64,000 nt of DNA from Rhabditoides inermis (taxonomy: Eukaryota; Nematoda; Chromadorea; Rhabditida; Rhabditidae). Location of the stretch: NCBI GenBank assembly GCA_963966185.1, contig CAWZYM010000299.1:62001-126000 (forward strand), given 5' to 3'. Numbering within the stretch: position 1 is the first letter of the stretch; the number at the start of each line of letters is the position of its first letter. The notes under the pieces are model-generated. The model had not been told where the DNA came from. It saw only the letters and a program-made list of their open reading frames with translations, and searched no databases. Made by a program: the position numbers and the translations under genes. Of this stretch, positions 26,345 to 36,950 are shown one piece after another.

Positions 26345-26466
26345 TTAGTCGCCTTGTCCTCTAGGCCTCGTCCGGCGTCGTCCGCACCAGTGTCCCCCGC
26401 ATTCCCGCTGATCTTCGGCGTCTTCTTCAGCGGCACTCCCGGATAACATTCCACCCACGAGCGACT
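26345..26466 (-). CDS. Possible upstream exon of the B-box gene
   Basis: After a TTGCAG acceptor the minus strand reads RSWVECYPGVPLKKTPK and continues Asp/Gly-rich to a TAG, with a possible donor GGGTTAGT at the end. The Lys/Thr/Pro character resembles the N-terminal exons at 23.5-23.7 kb. The phase does not join simply to the exon at 23747, so the link is only a suggestion. Confidence 0.25.
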
Positions 26467-26703
26467 GCAAATCGTTCAAACAAACGATTTCTGAACGACG
26501 GTGTATACGCGGAAATGCGAATATGACCGCAACAAAATAAAACCGGAACACGCGCGAACAACCAGACACAATCCATATTCGACAAGCAGACGCGATACGC
26601 GATACTCACATATTGAAACGACCACGACAGAAACATAAGCAATTCATGTAATGCGCATTGCTAATCACTTCCTTGATCGATTGATTCTATGCTTCGCGTA
26701 ACA

Positions 26704-26766
26704 AGAACTTGCAGCGAAACACACGAACGTTGCTGGAGAACTTGCAGCGAAACACACGAACGTTGC
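26704..26766. repeat. 33-bp tandem duplication
   Basis: Unit AGAACTTGCAGCGAAACAC plus ACGAACGTTGC is repeated with a period of 33 bp. Confidence 0.88.
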
Positions 26767-28041
26767 ATGTGCGTGTGCCCTGTCAAGAGGGTCGCCAGTC
26801 CGAATAATCCTTCTTCTTTTTAATCATGCGCGTGGTGCACAGGGTCGAGTCTCGAAATGACGTAAGGTCAGCAACCATGTTATGTGTTCTAATTTAATGC
26901 GAATATGGGTTATATGCCAGTAGAGCACAGAGTCGTCACTCGTTATACTACAATCCGCTTGGAGCCAGTTGCGCATGACACCCATAGGAACGCACTCCAT
27001 ACTCCATTCTCATTTCTCAAGTTACTGGGTATTAATGGTATTGGTCAGCATTGGCTTTCAACTGATTTCGTAATCAGCATCGACACGCAGGCGAAGAGTG
27101 TAGGAGAATTCCGACCTTCAACATTCGGAGAATACCGTTTAGCAGTTTTCTGTAGCGTCACTGCACTGTAAGCCTCGTATAAATTGATATAGTCCGAGAT
27201 TGCACTATAAAAGCATTCAACATATTCTAAACGCGAGTGATACGTACATGCCAGGCGATATCGTCTAGAATTGACATGCGCAAAATGTGATCATGTGCTA
27301 ACTGCACGACCTTTTATTTACCGAACTGCATTCAATGCAATGTTTCACTAAACCAATCGGACAACGGTAAATGTCTTCTTCGTGGTAGTGGTTAGAGACA
27401 TCTCAACATCTCATGTCTCATCCACGATATAAAATCATCTATCACCGCGGGACGGGAACAACCGGAGACCAAGTACCTTTGTCTATTGACCACGTTTCCA
27501 TCTCCAGCGCCAGCCAGAACTCATGATGTGACAAAGCGCGGATTCCGCGATCACCCAGTCATACTCATACCCAGCACTAAAACGCAGGCGAACTGTGGGT
27601 CCGTGGTATCCCTGGTACCTCTTTCTACAAACTGTACAATGCGAGTGAAACAGGCAGCAGTTGCAATCCCGAAGCCCCACTGGGAGAAGAAGAGCGGCCG
27701 CGTGACGTTGACGAAGATGGTGCACGCCGACGTCGAAAAAAGGTCGTCCAAACAATGTTAAGCCGAGGAGTGAGTGAGTGAGTGAGTGTACAATGTGAAT
27801 TCTCTCTACAGAGCGTGCATGAGTATCTCGTATTACTCAAACGTCACCGTTGCATCACCGCTCAAACTCACACAATGACCGCCTCGAACAACGAGCACGC
27901 TCGACCCGGAGGTTCGGCTCGAACCAATCGGCCGACCGGCCTCATCCACGCAAAGAACAAACAGCTTTGTTTCTTGGAACTCTGGACAATGACTTCATCA
28001 ACCAGGCCAAATCCCCATGGGATTGTTCCGCGCCTTCGTTA
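26767..28041. other. No gene recognised
   Basis: Scattered short open frames on both strands, none with recognisable domains or consistent splicing. A short TGAG run (GTGAGTGAGTGAGTGAGTG) lies near 27771-27789. Confidence 0.4.
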
Positions 28042-28326
28042 TCACCGTCTGGGTAGCATTCCACAAACGAACATCGCCCCCTGGGCTGTTCTCCACTAAC
28101 GGAGCGTTGTCCTCTGGGCTCAGCACAAACACCAGGCACACAAGGCTCTGCCCCCTGGGCCTGCCATAACTGCATCACCCCCTGGGATCTGCCAAAAGCC
28201 ACGTCGCCCCCGGGGCTTCGTGAAACGAAGAAAGCGTCGCCCCCTGAGTGACGCATCATACAAATACCTTCCGCCACCTGGGCTCCGAGAAGCATGCAAA
28301 CGACAAAACATACCCCACTGGGCAAA
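28042..28326. repeat. Degenerate core/variable-spacer array (TCGCCCCCTGGGCT core)
   Basis: About nine copies of a 12-14 bp core close to TCGCCCCCTGGGCT recur every 29-41 bp. The sequences between are dissimilar, about 15-28 nt. Cores with 0-3 changes: TCACCGTCTGGGT, TCGCCCCCTGGGCT, TTGTCCTCTGGGCT, CTGCCCCCTGGGCC, TCACCCCCTGGGAT, TCGCCCCCGGGGCT, TCGCCCCCTGAGTG, CCGCCACCTGGGCT, ATACCCCACTGGGC. Unit lengths are not multiples of 3, so it is unlikely to be a protein repeat. Confidence 0.65.
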
Positions 28327-28905
28327 CATTTAAATCGCGATCGTCGGCGAATTGCGTGATTATGAACGGAACTATGACACTGCATAGACTAGCCGTAAAC
28401 TATACTAGCAAAATAATGAGAGCCGGATTAATAAGATGGAATCGGAAAAAAACAGAGGTAAGAAGTAGACAAGGAACTTCGCCTCGAAGTTGCCAGCCTC
28501 GCACAAGCATGGGAGGGTGCGAGCAGGTGATACTACGGCGATATACGCATACCGATCAAACCCGATCCAATTAAATGCGATAGTGGTGAAGCAAAAGAAT
28601 CATGGCAGCGGCTTCACAACGTATGCGAACAAAATTGAAATTTCGAAAATTTTCGAAACATGGCAAGCACGAGGATACGAAGGTTTCCCCGCACATGGCC
28701 GTTTCGCAACACGTCAGCCGAGTATAGACGAATAAGCAGAAATGAAGAAAATGTAGAAAAACGTTGTAAAAACATCAAAAACGGCCATCCTAGGTGAAAG
28801 CAACGACCTAGAATGGCGGTCAAAAGCGCGGTGAGAATTCGACCACTTGCCGAGGTGTTGCACTACTGCAGACCAGTACGCGAATTGTATATTCCTACGA
28901 AAAGA

Positions 28906-29098
28906 AAATGATCTCGTTGAAGTACTGCACTCCCTTGGTCACATCGATGAGCAGGTTAGCTCCAGTTCCGTCGGGTCCGAAGCACCAGATCTTACGGGCA
29001 TCGTACTCGTACTTGTCCTGGAGAACCTTAGCGCGAGCCTTCATCTCATCACGGGCGTTGATCTGTACTCCCTCGATGTCGTCACGGCCCGGCGCGCG
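28906..29098 (-). pseudogene. Elongation factor 2 fragment (3' piece)
   Basis: The minus strand reads [20 protein letters not shown] followed directly by [20 protein letters not shown] and KGVQYFNEI. This matches eEF2 domain IV closely. A few residues normally present before ARKIW are missing. There are no flanking eEF2 exons, and the piece is separated from the other fragment by 0.9 kb of unrelated sequence. A dead duplicated fragment. Confidence 0.85.
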
Positions 29099-29196
29099 TT
29101 CACTGATTTGCGTGACAGTAGATTCACGCGACGCACACGCAACGCGTCTCCCATGTTAAAGAAAAATAAGCTCATCATCATTGTCAATTCCTGAGA

Positions 29197-29280
29197 GGCA
29201 GCGAACAGGCTCTTGTGGTCTAGTGGTTAGCGAGCGCGGCCAGTGATCTGTTTATCGCAGGTTCGATTCCGTTCGCTGCC
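29197..29280 (+). other. tRNA-like sequence with intact A/B boxes and a 7-bp acceptor match
   Basis: GGCAGCG (29197-29203) pairs with CGCTGCC (29274-29280), and the match extends to 10 bp (GGCAGCGAAC/GTTCGCTGCC). The A box TGGTCTAGTGG starts at 29216 and the B box GGTTCGATTCC at 29260. The T stem does not pair well and the anticodon arm is unclear. A functional odd tRNA is not excluded but a tRNA-derived repeat is more likely. Confidence 0.5.
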
Positions 29281-29569
29281 ACGAGTTTTGCTAAATTGTT
29301 TGAGCCATCCGCGACGCAGAGCTGATGCGCAGCGTGCGTTTGAGTTCACCGGTCAGTGAACAAATGAGTGACACTACGGCCGGGCCGTGGTCGTCAGCAA
29401 GACCGTCGGGCTTGTGCTGGCATCTGGACGACGTTTAAAAGTGACCCCCGCATGCCCGCATGTTTATTTTGGGCCCGCGCACGCATGGAGTGCTATGGGT
29501 CAACATATTTTTTTATTCTCTAAGAGGGTCAAACTCTCGTTTCTTGTTTTGTAATGGGGAGGACATAGA

Positions 29570-30000
29570 GTGGGAATGGAGAACATTGGCAATGGAGGCG
29601 TATTTGCCAAAAACAAGGTGCACGATCAGTACATGAGCCGCCAACAGTTCAACGCGCACGCCTCCAACAACAACATCCCCACCACAGATGAAATGAACGC
29701 GATCATCAACAAAAAACAGAGGTACGTTTCATTTATGCTGTGCGTTTTAAGTCATCATGTTCTATCGAAGTCAACCATAGGTTCAATCCCGTACTGGGAT
29801 ATGAACTGCTCGATGCGCGAACTGAGAATACGGAGTGGTGTGAATGTGGAGGGTGCGTGCTTGTGCCGCATGCGGCAGTAGCGGAACACTACTGTTGCAA
29901 GGAGATGGAGAACGCAAACACCCCTCTCTCCGCTACGCTCTTCGACAAGAGAAAAGGAATCAAATGCTTGTCTCTTCTGCAGGAATTCAAAAACCTCTGA
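29570..30000 (+). CDS. Small protein with P2X7-tail-like cysteine/zinc motif
   Basis: Exon 1 (29570-29721) starts MGMENIGNGGVFAKNK and ends at a GTACGT donor. Exon 2 (29782-30000) follows a CATAG acceptor in the same frame. Exon 2 contains TEWCECGGCVLVPH, then HYCCKEMEN and GIKCLSL. The WCxCGxC ... CCxE ... GIxC pattern is that of the cytoplasmic cysteine-rich (zinc-binding) region at the C-terminus of P2X7 receptors. The same domain is also found alone in many small invertebrate proteins, some linked to mobile elements. No membrane segments are seen, so it is not a P2X channel. About 123 residues, with a clean stop. It sits between two pieces of an eEF2 pseudogene on the other strand, a repeat-rich setting. 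Function unknown. Confidence 0.55.
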
Positions 30001-30027
30001 AAAAACAGACGGAACAGAAGGTATGAA

Positions 30028-30640
30028 TTATTTATTGCCATGATACATCTTTTCGTAGAGATCGTCCTTCTTTCCGGGGATGTAGTTAGAGCCCTGGATG
30101 CGAGCCTTCATTCCAGTGGAAACCTGAAAAAATACAATGATAATTAATATGTTACAATGGAAACCGACCTTTCCGGAGAACACACGACCGAAGGCGTAAA
30201 AGCGTCCCTTGTCGGAAGTAGGCACCATCTTGGAGACGTACATCATCAGGAGTCCGTTGGCGTCGCAGGTCTTGATGGCAACATGAGCCTCATCATCATG
30301 AGGTCCCTCGTACAGCATCTCCATACGGTACTTCTGGGCAGTCACAGGGGACGGCAGGTGGAAGGTGATCATCTGGAGCATAGTGTCTCCAGCAGGGAGC
30401 CAATTGCGCATGAAGACCTAAACAAATATTTGAAAATAATACTAAAAATAAGTTTACCCACCTTCATGAGAGACTTGCCCTCGAGATCCTTCTCATCCGC
30501 GTGCAGCTTGATGCCGAGCTTCTCAAAGCTTCTCGGTCTGGTCCTTTTTGATGTTCATGATGGCATCGAACAACTAGAAGATGGGGTCGAGGACGAACTG
30601 GCATAATCCGCGCTTGGCTTCGTCGCTGGGGGTCGAGCTC
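30028..30640 (-). pseudogene. Elongation factor 2 pseudogene fragment (middle part, with introns)
   Basis: The minus strand reads eEF2 from [19 protein letters not shown] through [40 protein letters not shown] and [15 protein letters not shown]. It is broken by an in-frame stop after DPIF, by a frameshift near DQTEKL, and by loss of homology after DLYEK. Two GT...AG introns remain (near 30126-30170 and 30419-30461), so this is a segmental duplication, not a processed copy. It ends abruptly at a CA microsatellite. Confidence 0.88.
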
Positions 30641-30665
30641 CACATACACACACACACACACACTC

Positions 30666-30702
<37 letters not shown>

Positions 30703-30769
30703 AACACACACACACACACATACACACACACACAAACGCACGCACGCACACACACACGCACACAGACAC

Positions 30770-30852
<83 letters not shown>

Positions 30853-30870
30853 CACACACACAAACGCACG

Positions 30871-30906
<36 letters not shown>
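30641..30906. repeat. (CA)n microsatellite
   Basis: About 265 bp of CACACA with interspersed CAAACA and CGCACG units, abutting the pseudogene edge. Confidence 0.95.
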
Positions 30907-30908
<2 letters not shown>

Positions 30909-31068
30909 CACAGTTCATTTCCCTACATTACGTATGCATTTTCATCTTGTTCACACCGCTAACCGGTCTAGAAAGTGAAAAATGAACTAGCGAAACGCGT
31001 CTGGTATCTCAATTTATGAGTCGGGACTGTCACATCTCGTATTCCATTTTTCGTTTCGGCGGACGTTT
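30907..31068. mobile_element. TIR-element fragment (same as 42545-42682 plus 43272-43298)
   Basis: About 150 bp starting GGCACAGTTCATTTCCCTAC is near-identical to 42545-42682 and then continues directly into CCATTTTTCGTTTCGGCGGA. In the second copy that part lies beyond an insertion. This copy therefore shows the uninterrupted state. Confidence 0.85.
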
Positions 31069-31076
31069 CGGCAATT

Positions 31077-31104
31077 AGAGAGGGCGCGCAGCGCCCTCTC
31101 TCTT
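31077..31104. repeat. Short perfect hairpin
   Basis: AGAGAGGGCGC and GCGCCCTCTCT are separated by GCA. GC-rich palindrome at the broken end of the TIR-element fragment. Confidence 0.85.
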
Positions 31105-31306
31105 GGGTTAAAATAAGGCTCGCGCCAGAATTTTCAAGTAGCGATATCCAAAGGACATGTTAGCAACAATGTGAAGTCTTCCAATTTATGTTGGTTAGAT
31201 TCGCACGGTTCCATAGGGCAGATCACTAATTGACGGCATCTTTGTATCTTTTCTCCGAAAGAAGTTATGAGCGATCTCGCACTCGCACTAGGCGAAAGGC
31301 CAGCGT

Positions 31307-31342
31307 GTGGGTGGGTGGGTGGGTGGGTGGGTGGGTGGGTGT
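31307..31342. repeat. (GTGG)n microsatellite
   Basis: Nine or so GTGG/GGGT units in a row. G-rich on the plus strand, with G-quadruplex potential. Confidence 0.9.
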
Positions 31343-31454
31343 CGTTTCCAGTCACGCTAGCTGATAGCTAGCCCTCTGCTGGCGGGCGAGCGCGAGAGCA
31401 CGCGAGAGAGCACGCTGTTTGGAGAGAGACAGATGTACTTTGGTGGCTGCGATC

Positions 31455-33515
31455 AGTAGGAATTTAGTAAGGGGAGAGAGAAAGAGAGAACGAGAGAACG
31501 AGAGAACGAGAGAACGAGAGAACGAGAGAACGAGAGAACGAGAGAACGAGAGAACGAGAGAACGATATAACGAGAGAAAAGGAGAAAAAGAGAGGAGGGA
31601 AGGAGGGAAGGAGAGACGGTGAGAACGAGAGAACGAGAGAACGAGAGAAGGATAGAAAGAGAGAACGAGAGAACGAGAGAACCAGAGAAAGAGAGAAAGA
31701 TATAAAAAGAGAACGAGAGAGCTAGAGAACGAGAGAAAGAGAGAAAGGGAGAAGGAGGGAAGGAGGGATGGAGAGAAGAAGAGAAGGATAGAAAGAGAGA
31801 ACGAGAGAACTAGAGAACGAAAGAAAGAGAGAAAGAGAGAAAGAGATAAAGAGAGAACGAGAGAAAGCGAGAACGATATAACGAGAGAATTAGAGAACGA
31901 GAGAAAGAGAGAATGGGAGGAGGAGGGAAGGAGGGAAGGAGAGAAAGAGAGAAAGAGAGAACGAGAAAACGAGAAAACGGGAGAAAGAGAAAACGAGAGA
32001 AAGAGAGAACGATATAACGAGAGAGCTAGAGAACGAGAGAAAGAGAGAAAGGGAGAAGGAGGGAAGGAGGGATGGAGAGAAGAAGAGAAGGAGAGAAGGA
32101 GAGAACTAGAGAAAAAAGAGAAAGAGAGAAAGAGAGAAAGAGAGAAAGAGAGAAAGAGAGAAAGAGAGAAAGAGAGAAAGAGAGAAAGAGAGAAAGAGAG
32201 AAAGAGAGAAAGAGAGAAAGAGAGAAAGAGATAATGAGAGAACGAGAGAAAGAGAAACCGATAGAAAGAGAAAACGAGTGAAAGAGAGAACGATATAACG
32301 AGAGAACTAGAGAACGAGAGAAAGAGAGAAAGTGAGAAGGCGGGAAGGAGGGAAGGAAAGAAGGAGAGAACGAGACAACGAGAGAACGAGACAACGAGAC
32401 AACGAGACAACGAGAGAACGAGAGAACGAGAAAACGAGAGCACGAGAGAACGAGAGAAAGAGAGAACGATATAACGATATAACGAGAGAAATAGAGAACG
32501 AGAGAAAGAGAGAAAGAGAGAAGGAGAGAAGGAGGGAAGAAGAGAAGGAGAGACGGAGAGAACGAGAGAACGAGAGAACGAGAGAACGAGAGAAGGATAG
32601 AAAGAGAGAACGAGATAAAGAGAGAACGAGAGAACGAGAGAACGAGAGAACGAGAAAACGAGACAAAGAGAGAACAAGAGAAAGAGAGAACGAAAGAAAG
32701 AGAGAACGATATAACTAGAGAACGAGAGAACGAGAGAAAGAGAGAAGGAGGGTGGTAGGAGGGAAGGAGGGAAGAAGAGAAGGAGAGACGGAGAGACGGA
32801 GAGACGGAGAAAACGAGAGAACGAGAGAACGAGAAACGAGAGAACGAGAGAACGAGAGAACGAGAGAACGAGAGAAAGAGAGAACGAGAGAAAGAGAGAA
32901 CTGGAGAACTAGAGAAAAAGAGAAAGGGAGAAGGAGGGAAGGAGGGAAGGAGAGAAGAAGAGAAGAAGAGAAGGAGACACGCGAGAACGAGAGAACGAGA
33001 GAACGAGAGAACGAGAGAACGAGAGAACGAGAGAACGAGAGAACGAGAGAAAGAGAAAACGAAATAACGAGAGAACTAGATAACGAGAGAACGAGAGAAC
33101 GAGAGAAAGAGAGAAAGGGAGAAGGGGGGAAGGAGGGAAGGAGAGAAGGAGAGACGGAGAGACGGAGAGAACGAGAGAACGAGAGAAAGAGAGAAAAGAG
33201 AGAAAGGGAGAAAGAGAGAACGAGAGAACGAGAGAACGAGAGAACTAGAGAACGAGAGAAAGAGAGAAAGGGATAACGAGAGAACGAGAGAAAGAGAGAA
33301 AGAGAGAAAGAGAGAACGAGAGAAAGAGAGAAGGAAAGAAGGAGGGAAGGAAGGAAGGAGGGAAGGAGAGGAGGAGAGGAGGAGAGAAGGGGAGAAGGAG
33401 AGAAGGAGGGAAGGAATGGGAGGAGAGAAGGAGGAAAGGAGAGGAGGAGAGAAGGAAAGAAGGAGAGAAGGAGGGAAGGAATGGAAGGAGAGAACGAGAG
33501 AACGAGAAAATATCG
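31455..33515. repeat. 2-kb purine satellite (GAGAGAACGA / GAGAAAGA / GGAGGGAA units)
   Basis: Over 2 kb of imperfect GAGAGAACGA and GAGAGAAA units with blocks of GGAGGGAAGGAG that recur at larger spacing. The plus strand is almost entirely purine apart from the C of AACG and rare T. Long open frames on both strands (up to 441 codons, Arg/Glu or Ser/Leu only) are artefacts. Confidence 0.95.
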
Positions 33516-33616
33516 AATAAATTTGAAATGAAATTGATGAAATAATGAGAGAAGAACATGTTACATGTATGAAGACGAGAGAGAAAATTTCTATGAAATT
33601 CAACAAAAGGACATAT

Positions 33617-34108
33617 ATTATCTTTTAAAAGTACTTCCGTAAAAAGTGTTGTTTGTGTTAACCTGATTCAAGAAAAGCGCATGCATATATTATTAATTTT
33701 CGAAAAATCAAATCGTAAACACCTGAACATGAAAACTAACACAAACTTGCTCTTTCAAAACGTTTAATAATTTTTGAATAATTAATGTTGAATAATTCCA
33801 TGTTTTATTTTTTTGACATTTTTATACCTGAAACATTGAGTCAAACAACATCACGAATAACATTTTATTTTACTGATAAACCATAAATAATAAACCGCAA
33901 AAAACACTAAATAAACAAAACAATCGTATTATTCTGAATGTTACGTGTAACTATTCTATATTCGTTTGAAAGAGCAAGTTTGTGTTAGTTTTCATGTTCA
34001 GGTGTTTACGATTTGATTTTTCGAAAATTAATAATATATGCATGCGCTTTTCTTGAATCAGGTTAACACAAACAACACTTTTTACGGAAGTACTTTTAAA
34101 AGATAATC
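33617..34108. mobile_element. MITE with long near-perfect inverted repeats
   Basis: The arm 33617-33762, starting ATTATCTTTTAAAAGTACTT, is repeated in reverse complement at about 33963-34108. Both contain AAAAGCGCATGCAT and CTAACACAAAC. The centre of about 200 bp is AT-rich. No coding capacity. It is inserted next to a terminus of the TATAGTGGG family. Confidence 0.85.
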
Positions 34109-34212
34109 GCCCCTTGGAATAGAGATCATTTCCATAATCGACCGATTGTCTGGTTTGTGTCTGCGTCATTTCTCGTAACTAGCGGACCGCGAGAACGGGG
34201 GACCCACTATAT
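34109..34212. mobile_element. Right terminus of a TATAGTGGG-family element (copy 3)
   Basis: GCGAGAACGGGGGACCCACTATA at its end and the preceding AATCGCCCCTTGG...TGTCTGCGTCATTTCTCG are the reverse complement of the left terminus at 41838-41935. The left end of this copy is not identified; GA satellite lies where it would be expected. Confidence 0.7.
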
Positions 34213-35324
34213 GTACTAGTCGAGGTAATGTGCGGGACTGGTCTGTCATTTCTTATCTACCCTCCCCTCCCATATCTTGCTCTCTAAATATATCTGCTTG
34301 TCTCTTGTATATCATACGCCGTTTAGGGCTCACCACCTTGATACAGATAATATATAGTTTTATTCTCGCAATAAGTTGCGCGTAGATCAGGGAAAGGCGG
34401 GGAATCAGCTCTCAGCAATAGCGCGCCAAACAAGAGAGGCAGACGGTTATGGCACCGTATTTCGAACTGCAAGCAAGGTAGATTCGCTCTGGCGCTGAGT
34501 ATATAGATGTTGATGTTGATCCAACAGACCTATTCTATAAAGTGGCAATTGACTACAAGAACATATCGTATATATTGGTATCCGGGAGTTCTCCTCTCTG
34601 TATTGATGTATGTTCAGTCAGTATCAATTGGTTATAAGGTCTTTACTCCATCACTGTCAAAGCAAACACAAACATCCGTTTTCAAACATCCAAACATCCA
34701 CTTCACAAACATCCGTTTTCTCATCGCAGTCGATCAGCTGTTTCGACCGAGCGGTCGCGCAGGCTGGCATGATGTCATGCTATCATACTCTATTATCACA
34801 TGAAAGGTCACTCGTTTCGGGACCCAGCGAGCTTCAAGCGATTCTCTCTCATTTCATTGTTTTGGGCTGATCTTTCGGGGTTGTTTGGGGCTGCCGAGCG
34901 ATGTTCGGACGTGTTCGGGCAAAGTTTGCCCTCAATAGGAAGTGTTTGGGCCAAACAATTTCCCATTGAAAACGAGGCTGTTCGGGGCTTGTTTGGACCT
35001 TCTTTGGACCACCCCAAACGATAGTTCAGGGTAAAAGTGCATCTAAGAACACCCTTATATGCCGACATGTGACACATAAAGCAAAAAAGGTCATCTGTGT
35101 TTAAAAAAGTATATGATTCATATATGAAGAAGAAACGAATCCAGTCCGAGGAATCAATCAAGAACCAAATCAGAATATTTATCTCAAATCAAGTAGCACA
35201 CATTATCGATTACGTTAATTACGGTGGGATACGGTAAAATACAGTAATACAATGCCTACTGCGAGTTCCAACAACACAAGTTTCGGTGATCCCGTGAATG
35301 CGTACGCGTTGTTGGTGATGCTTG
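34213..35324. other. No gene recognised
   Basis: No domain or splice structure seen. 34860-35010 is rich in repeated GTTCGGG / GTTTGGG / CCAAACA words of no clear type. Confidence 0.4.
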
Positions 35325-35851
35325 TCATCCCCTGCTTGCGGCTTCTGGGGAAGTTTCGATCTCAGCGGCGGAAGATCCGGGCTTCAACGATCGATCGCGA
35401 AGAGACGTCTCCGAGAGTGTCATCGTCTTCGAGGATTTCTCTCCAGTCTCAATGCCGTAGATGAAGAAAGTAGCAAAATCGAGCACCAGTTCAGTTAGTG
35501 TCCTCCGCCGCACAGCATTGTTCAGGGGTCGGGGAATAACAGGAGAAGGCACGCGACCGCGCGCTGGCAGAAAAAAGAAAGGAACCAAAACCAAAGTTCA
35601 AAGTACGTACATTAAATTACCGTAATACGCGGCATAACATAAAAGACGAATAAATAACATATACCACATATTCTTCCTTTCCCACAAAAACAAAATAAGC
35701 TGAGAGTATAACTTTATCTCGGCAACGACCCCGGAGGCCTCCGCAGGCCGCCTTTATTGTCACAATAAATCAGAGAAGAAGGCACGTCAGGAGTGTTGTT
35801 TGCGCACATAAACCAATAATAATTATCTTGTAGATAGGCCAACACACATTT

Positions 35852-36061
35852 TCAGATAAACAAGTCTAGTAGATAGGCAGGTGAACAGGCACACACAAAC
35901 CTTCTGTCTTTTCCTTTGTGGTATTTATTTTCGACGATGTATGGACGGAAGAAGTCCAAGCCGACAGATCGGAAAGCCGCTCCACTATTCACTTGCGCAT
36001 CTGGGAGAAGCGATGTAGGCAGAGTCTTGAATGGTTTGCCTGCAAATTCCCCCTGCAACAA
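35852..36061 (-). pseudogene. BEL/Pao-like retrotransposon integrase remnant
   Basis: Following a TTGCAG acceptor, the minus strand reads GEFAGKPFKTLPTSLLPDAQ and then GAAFRSVGLDFFRPYIVENK, ending soon after RRFVCAC. This fits the start of the integrase core in BEL/Pao elements (K-P-F...LP..rv....aF..vGlDffgP). The core breaks off after this strand, and no reverse transcriptase or LTRs were seen. Flanking minus-strand segments (35325-35594 and 36133-36318) may be further degraded parts. Confidence 0.45.
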
Positions 36062-36165
36062 TTATGGTGAAACCGAACGTCACGGGAAAGCAGCAAAAAA
36101 GATACAAAATATTTGAATTTTGTATAGAATATTTATAAGAAATTGTTGTTTCTAAACAAAGCGTA

Positions 36166-36252
36166 CCTATGATGTTTGATGCAGTGCAGATATGATATTC
36201 GTCCGTTGTATGCAGGAACTAGCGAAAACGTATGCTTCACGACGTGTCTCTG
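36166..36252 (-). pseudogene. Exon-like segment, 'AYNG' family (copy 1)
   Basis: Minus strand KHTFSLVPAYNGRISYLHC followed by a GTACGC donor. Related segments lie at 38930-39015 (KHVFEQPAYTGLILCVAT, also followed by GTACGC) and 39719-39800 (WIVDSAAFNGQMKQFYDN, followed by GTGAGT). Probably decayed copies of one exon, perhaps of the retroelement next door. Confidence 0.35.
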
Positions 36253-36869
36253 AAAAAAAAAAGAATGAGCATTTTGTTTTTGAACGAACACAACAACAAT
36301 AACCTGCGCAAATCTCACAGCTTTGCTCAGCTACGAGATTTTGAGCAAGTCTTGTTAGAGGAATCATCAGGAAAAGAAGCAAAAGCAATGCGAGTGTCAT
36401 TAGGTTTTCAAATATGCCACGAGATCGGTAGACTTTGCACAGTTGACGTAGTCATTATTCTAGGTGTTAAGGTACTGTGCTTGCGTCGGTCGCTTCAAGC
36501 TTACTGGTTTGTGTGTTCTCGGAGTTAATAATAATAATAAGTTTATTACCGTGTACATTTGGAGAAACAGTTCAATACAGCAAAATGAGCAATGGCATAC
36601 GGTATGAGAAAAAAGTGTAAAATGATACAGAAAGCATCGAATGTTGACTACAGTCTACGAATCTTCGAAACTGTCACCAAATGGGGATTACTTTCTAGGA
36701 AGGATTTTACAGTTTCATGTTTTGCAGACATTACTATGGAAGGGGGGAGTGAGTTCCAAAGCCTATAAATCCTTTAGAAAAATGCACTGCTCTTAAAGGA
36801 ACAGTGGCGACTTATTTCTGCCACAACCTGCCACAACTCCTCATTTTCACACGAGCAAAACATTTGGCC

Positions 36870-36950
36870 GTGACCGGAATCGAACCCGCGGAGTTCGGGC
36901 GCTACAACGCAGCGCACATGCACTGAGCCAAGAAGCAAGTGACCGGCCGT
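36870..36950 (-). other. tRNA-like sequence (Pol III boxes) in the palindromic element
   Basis: On the minus strand, A box TGGCTCAGTG (36921-36930) and perfect B box GGTTCGATTCC (36876-36886). GCGCT-GCGTTGT-AGCGC makes a 5-bp anticodon-type stem with a 7-nt loop. The T stem is imperfect. Probably tRNA-derived, not a working gene. Confidence 0.5.

Noticed and set aside
27483..27761. Frames on both strands of about 90 codons
   Set aside because: No family resemblance, no signal peptide, no consistent splice sites; neither strand is preferred.
28042..28326. CRISPR array
   Set aside because: The genome is nematode, the cores are degenerate and only about 13 bp, and unit lengths vary; kept only as a motif array.
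31352..32677. 441-codon open frame of Ser/Leu/Phe repeats
   Set aside because: It is the complement of the GA satellite; stop codons cannot occur in that composition, and there is no start context or splice structure.
35252..35464. Plus-strand frame starting MPTASSNNTSFGDP with a hydrophobic stretch
   Set aside because: Short, single exon, overlaps possible retroelement remains on the other strand; not supported as a gene.
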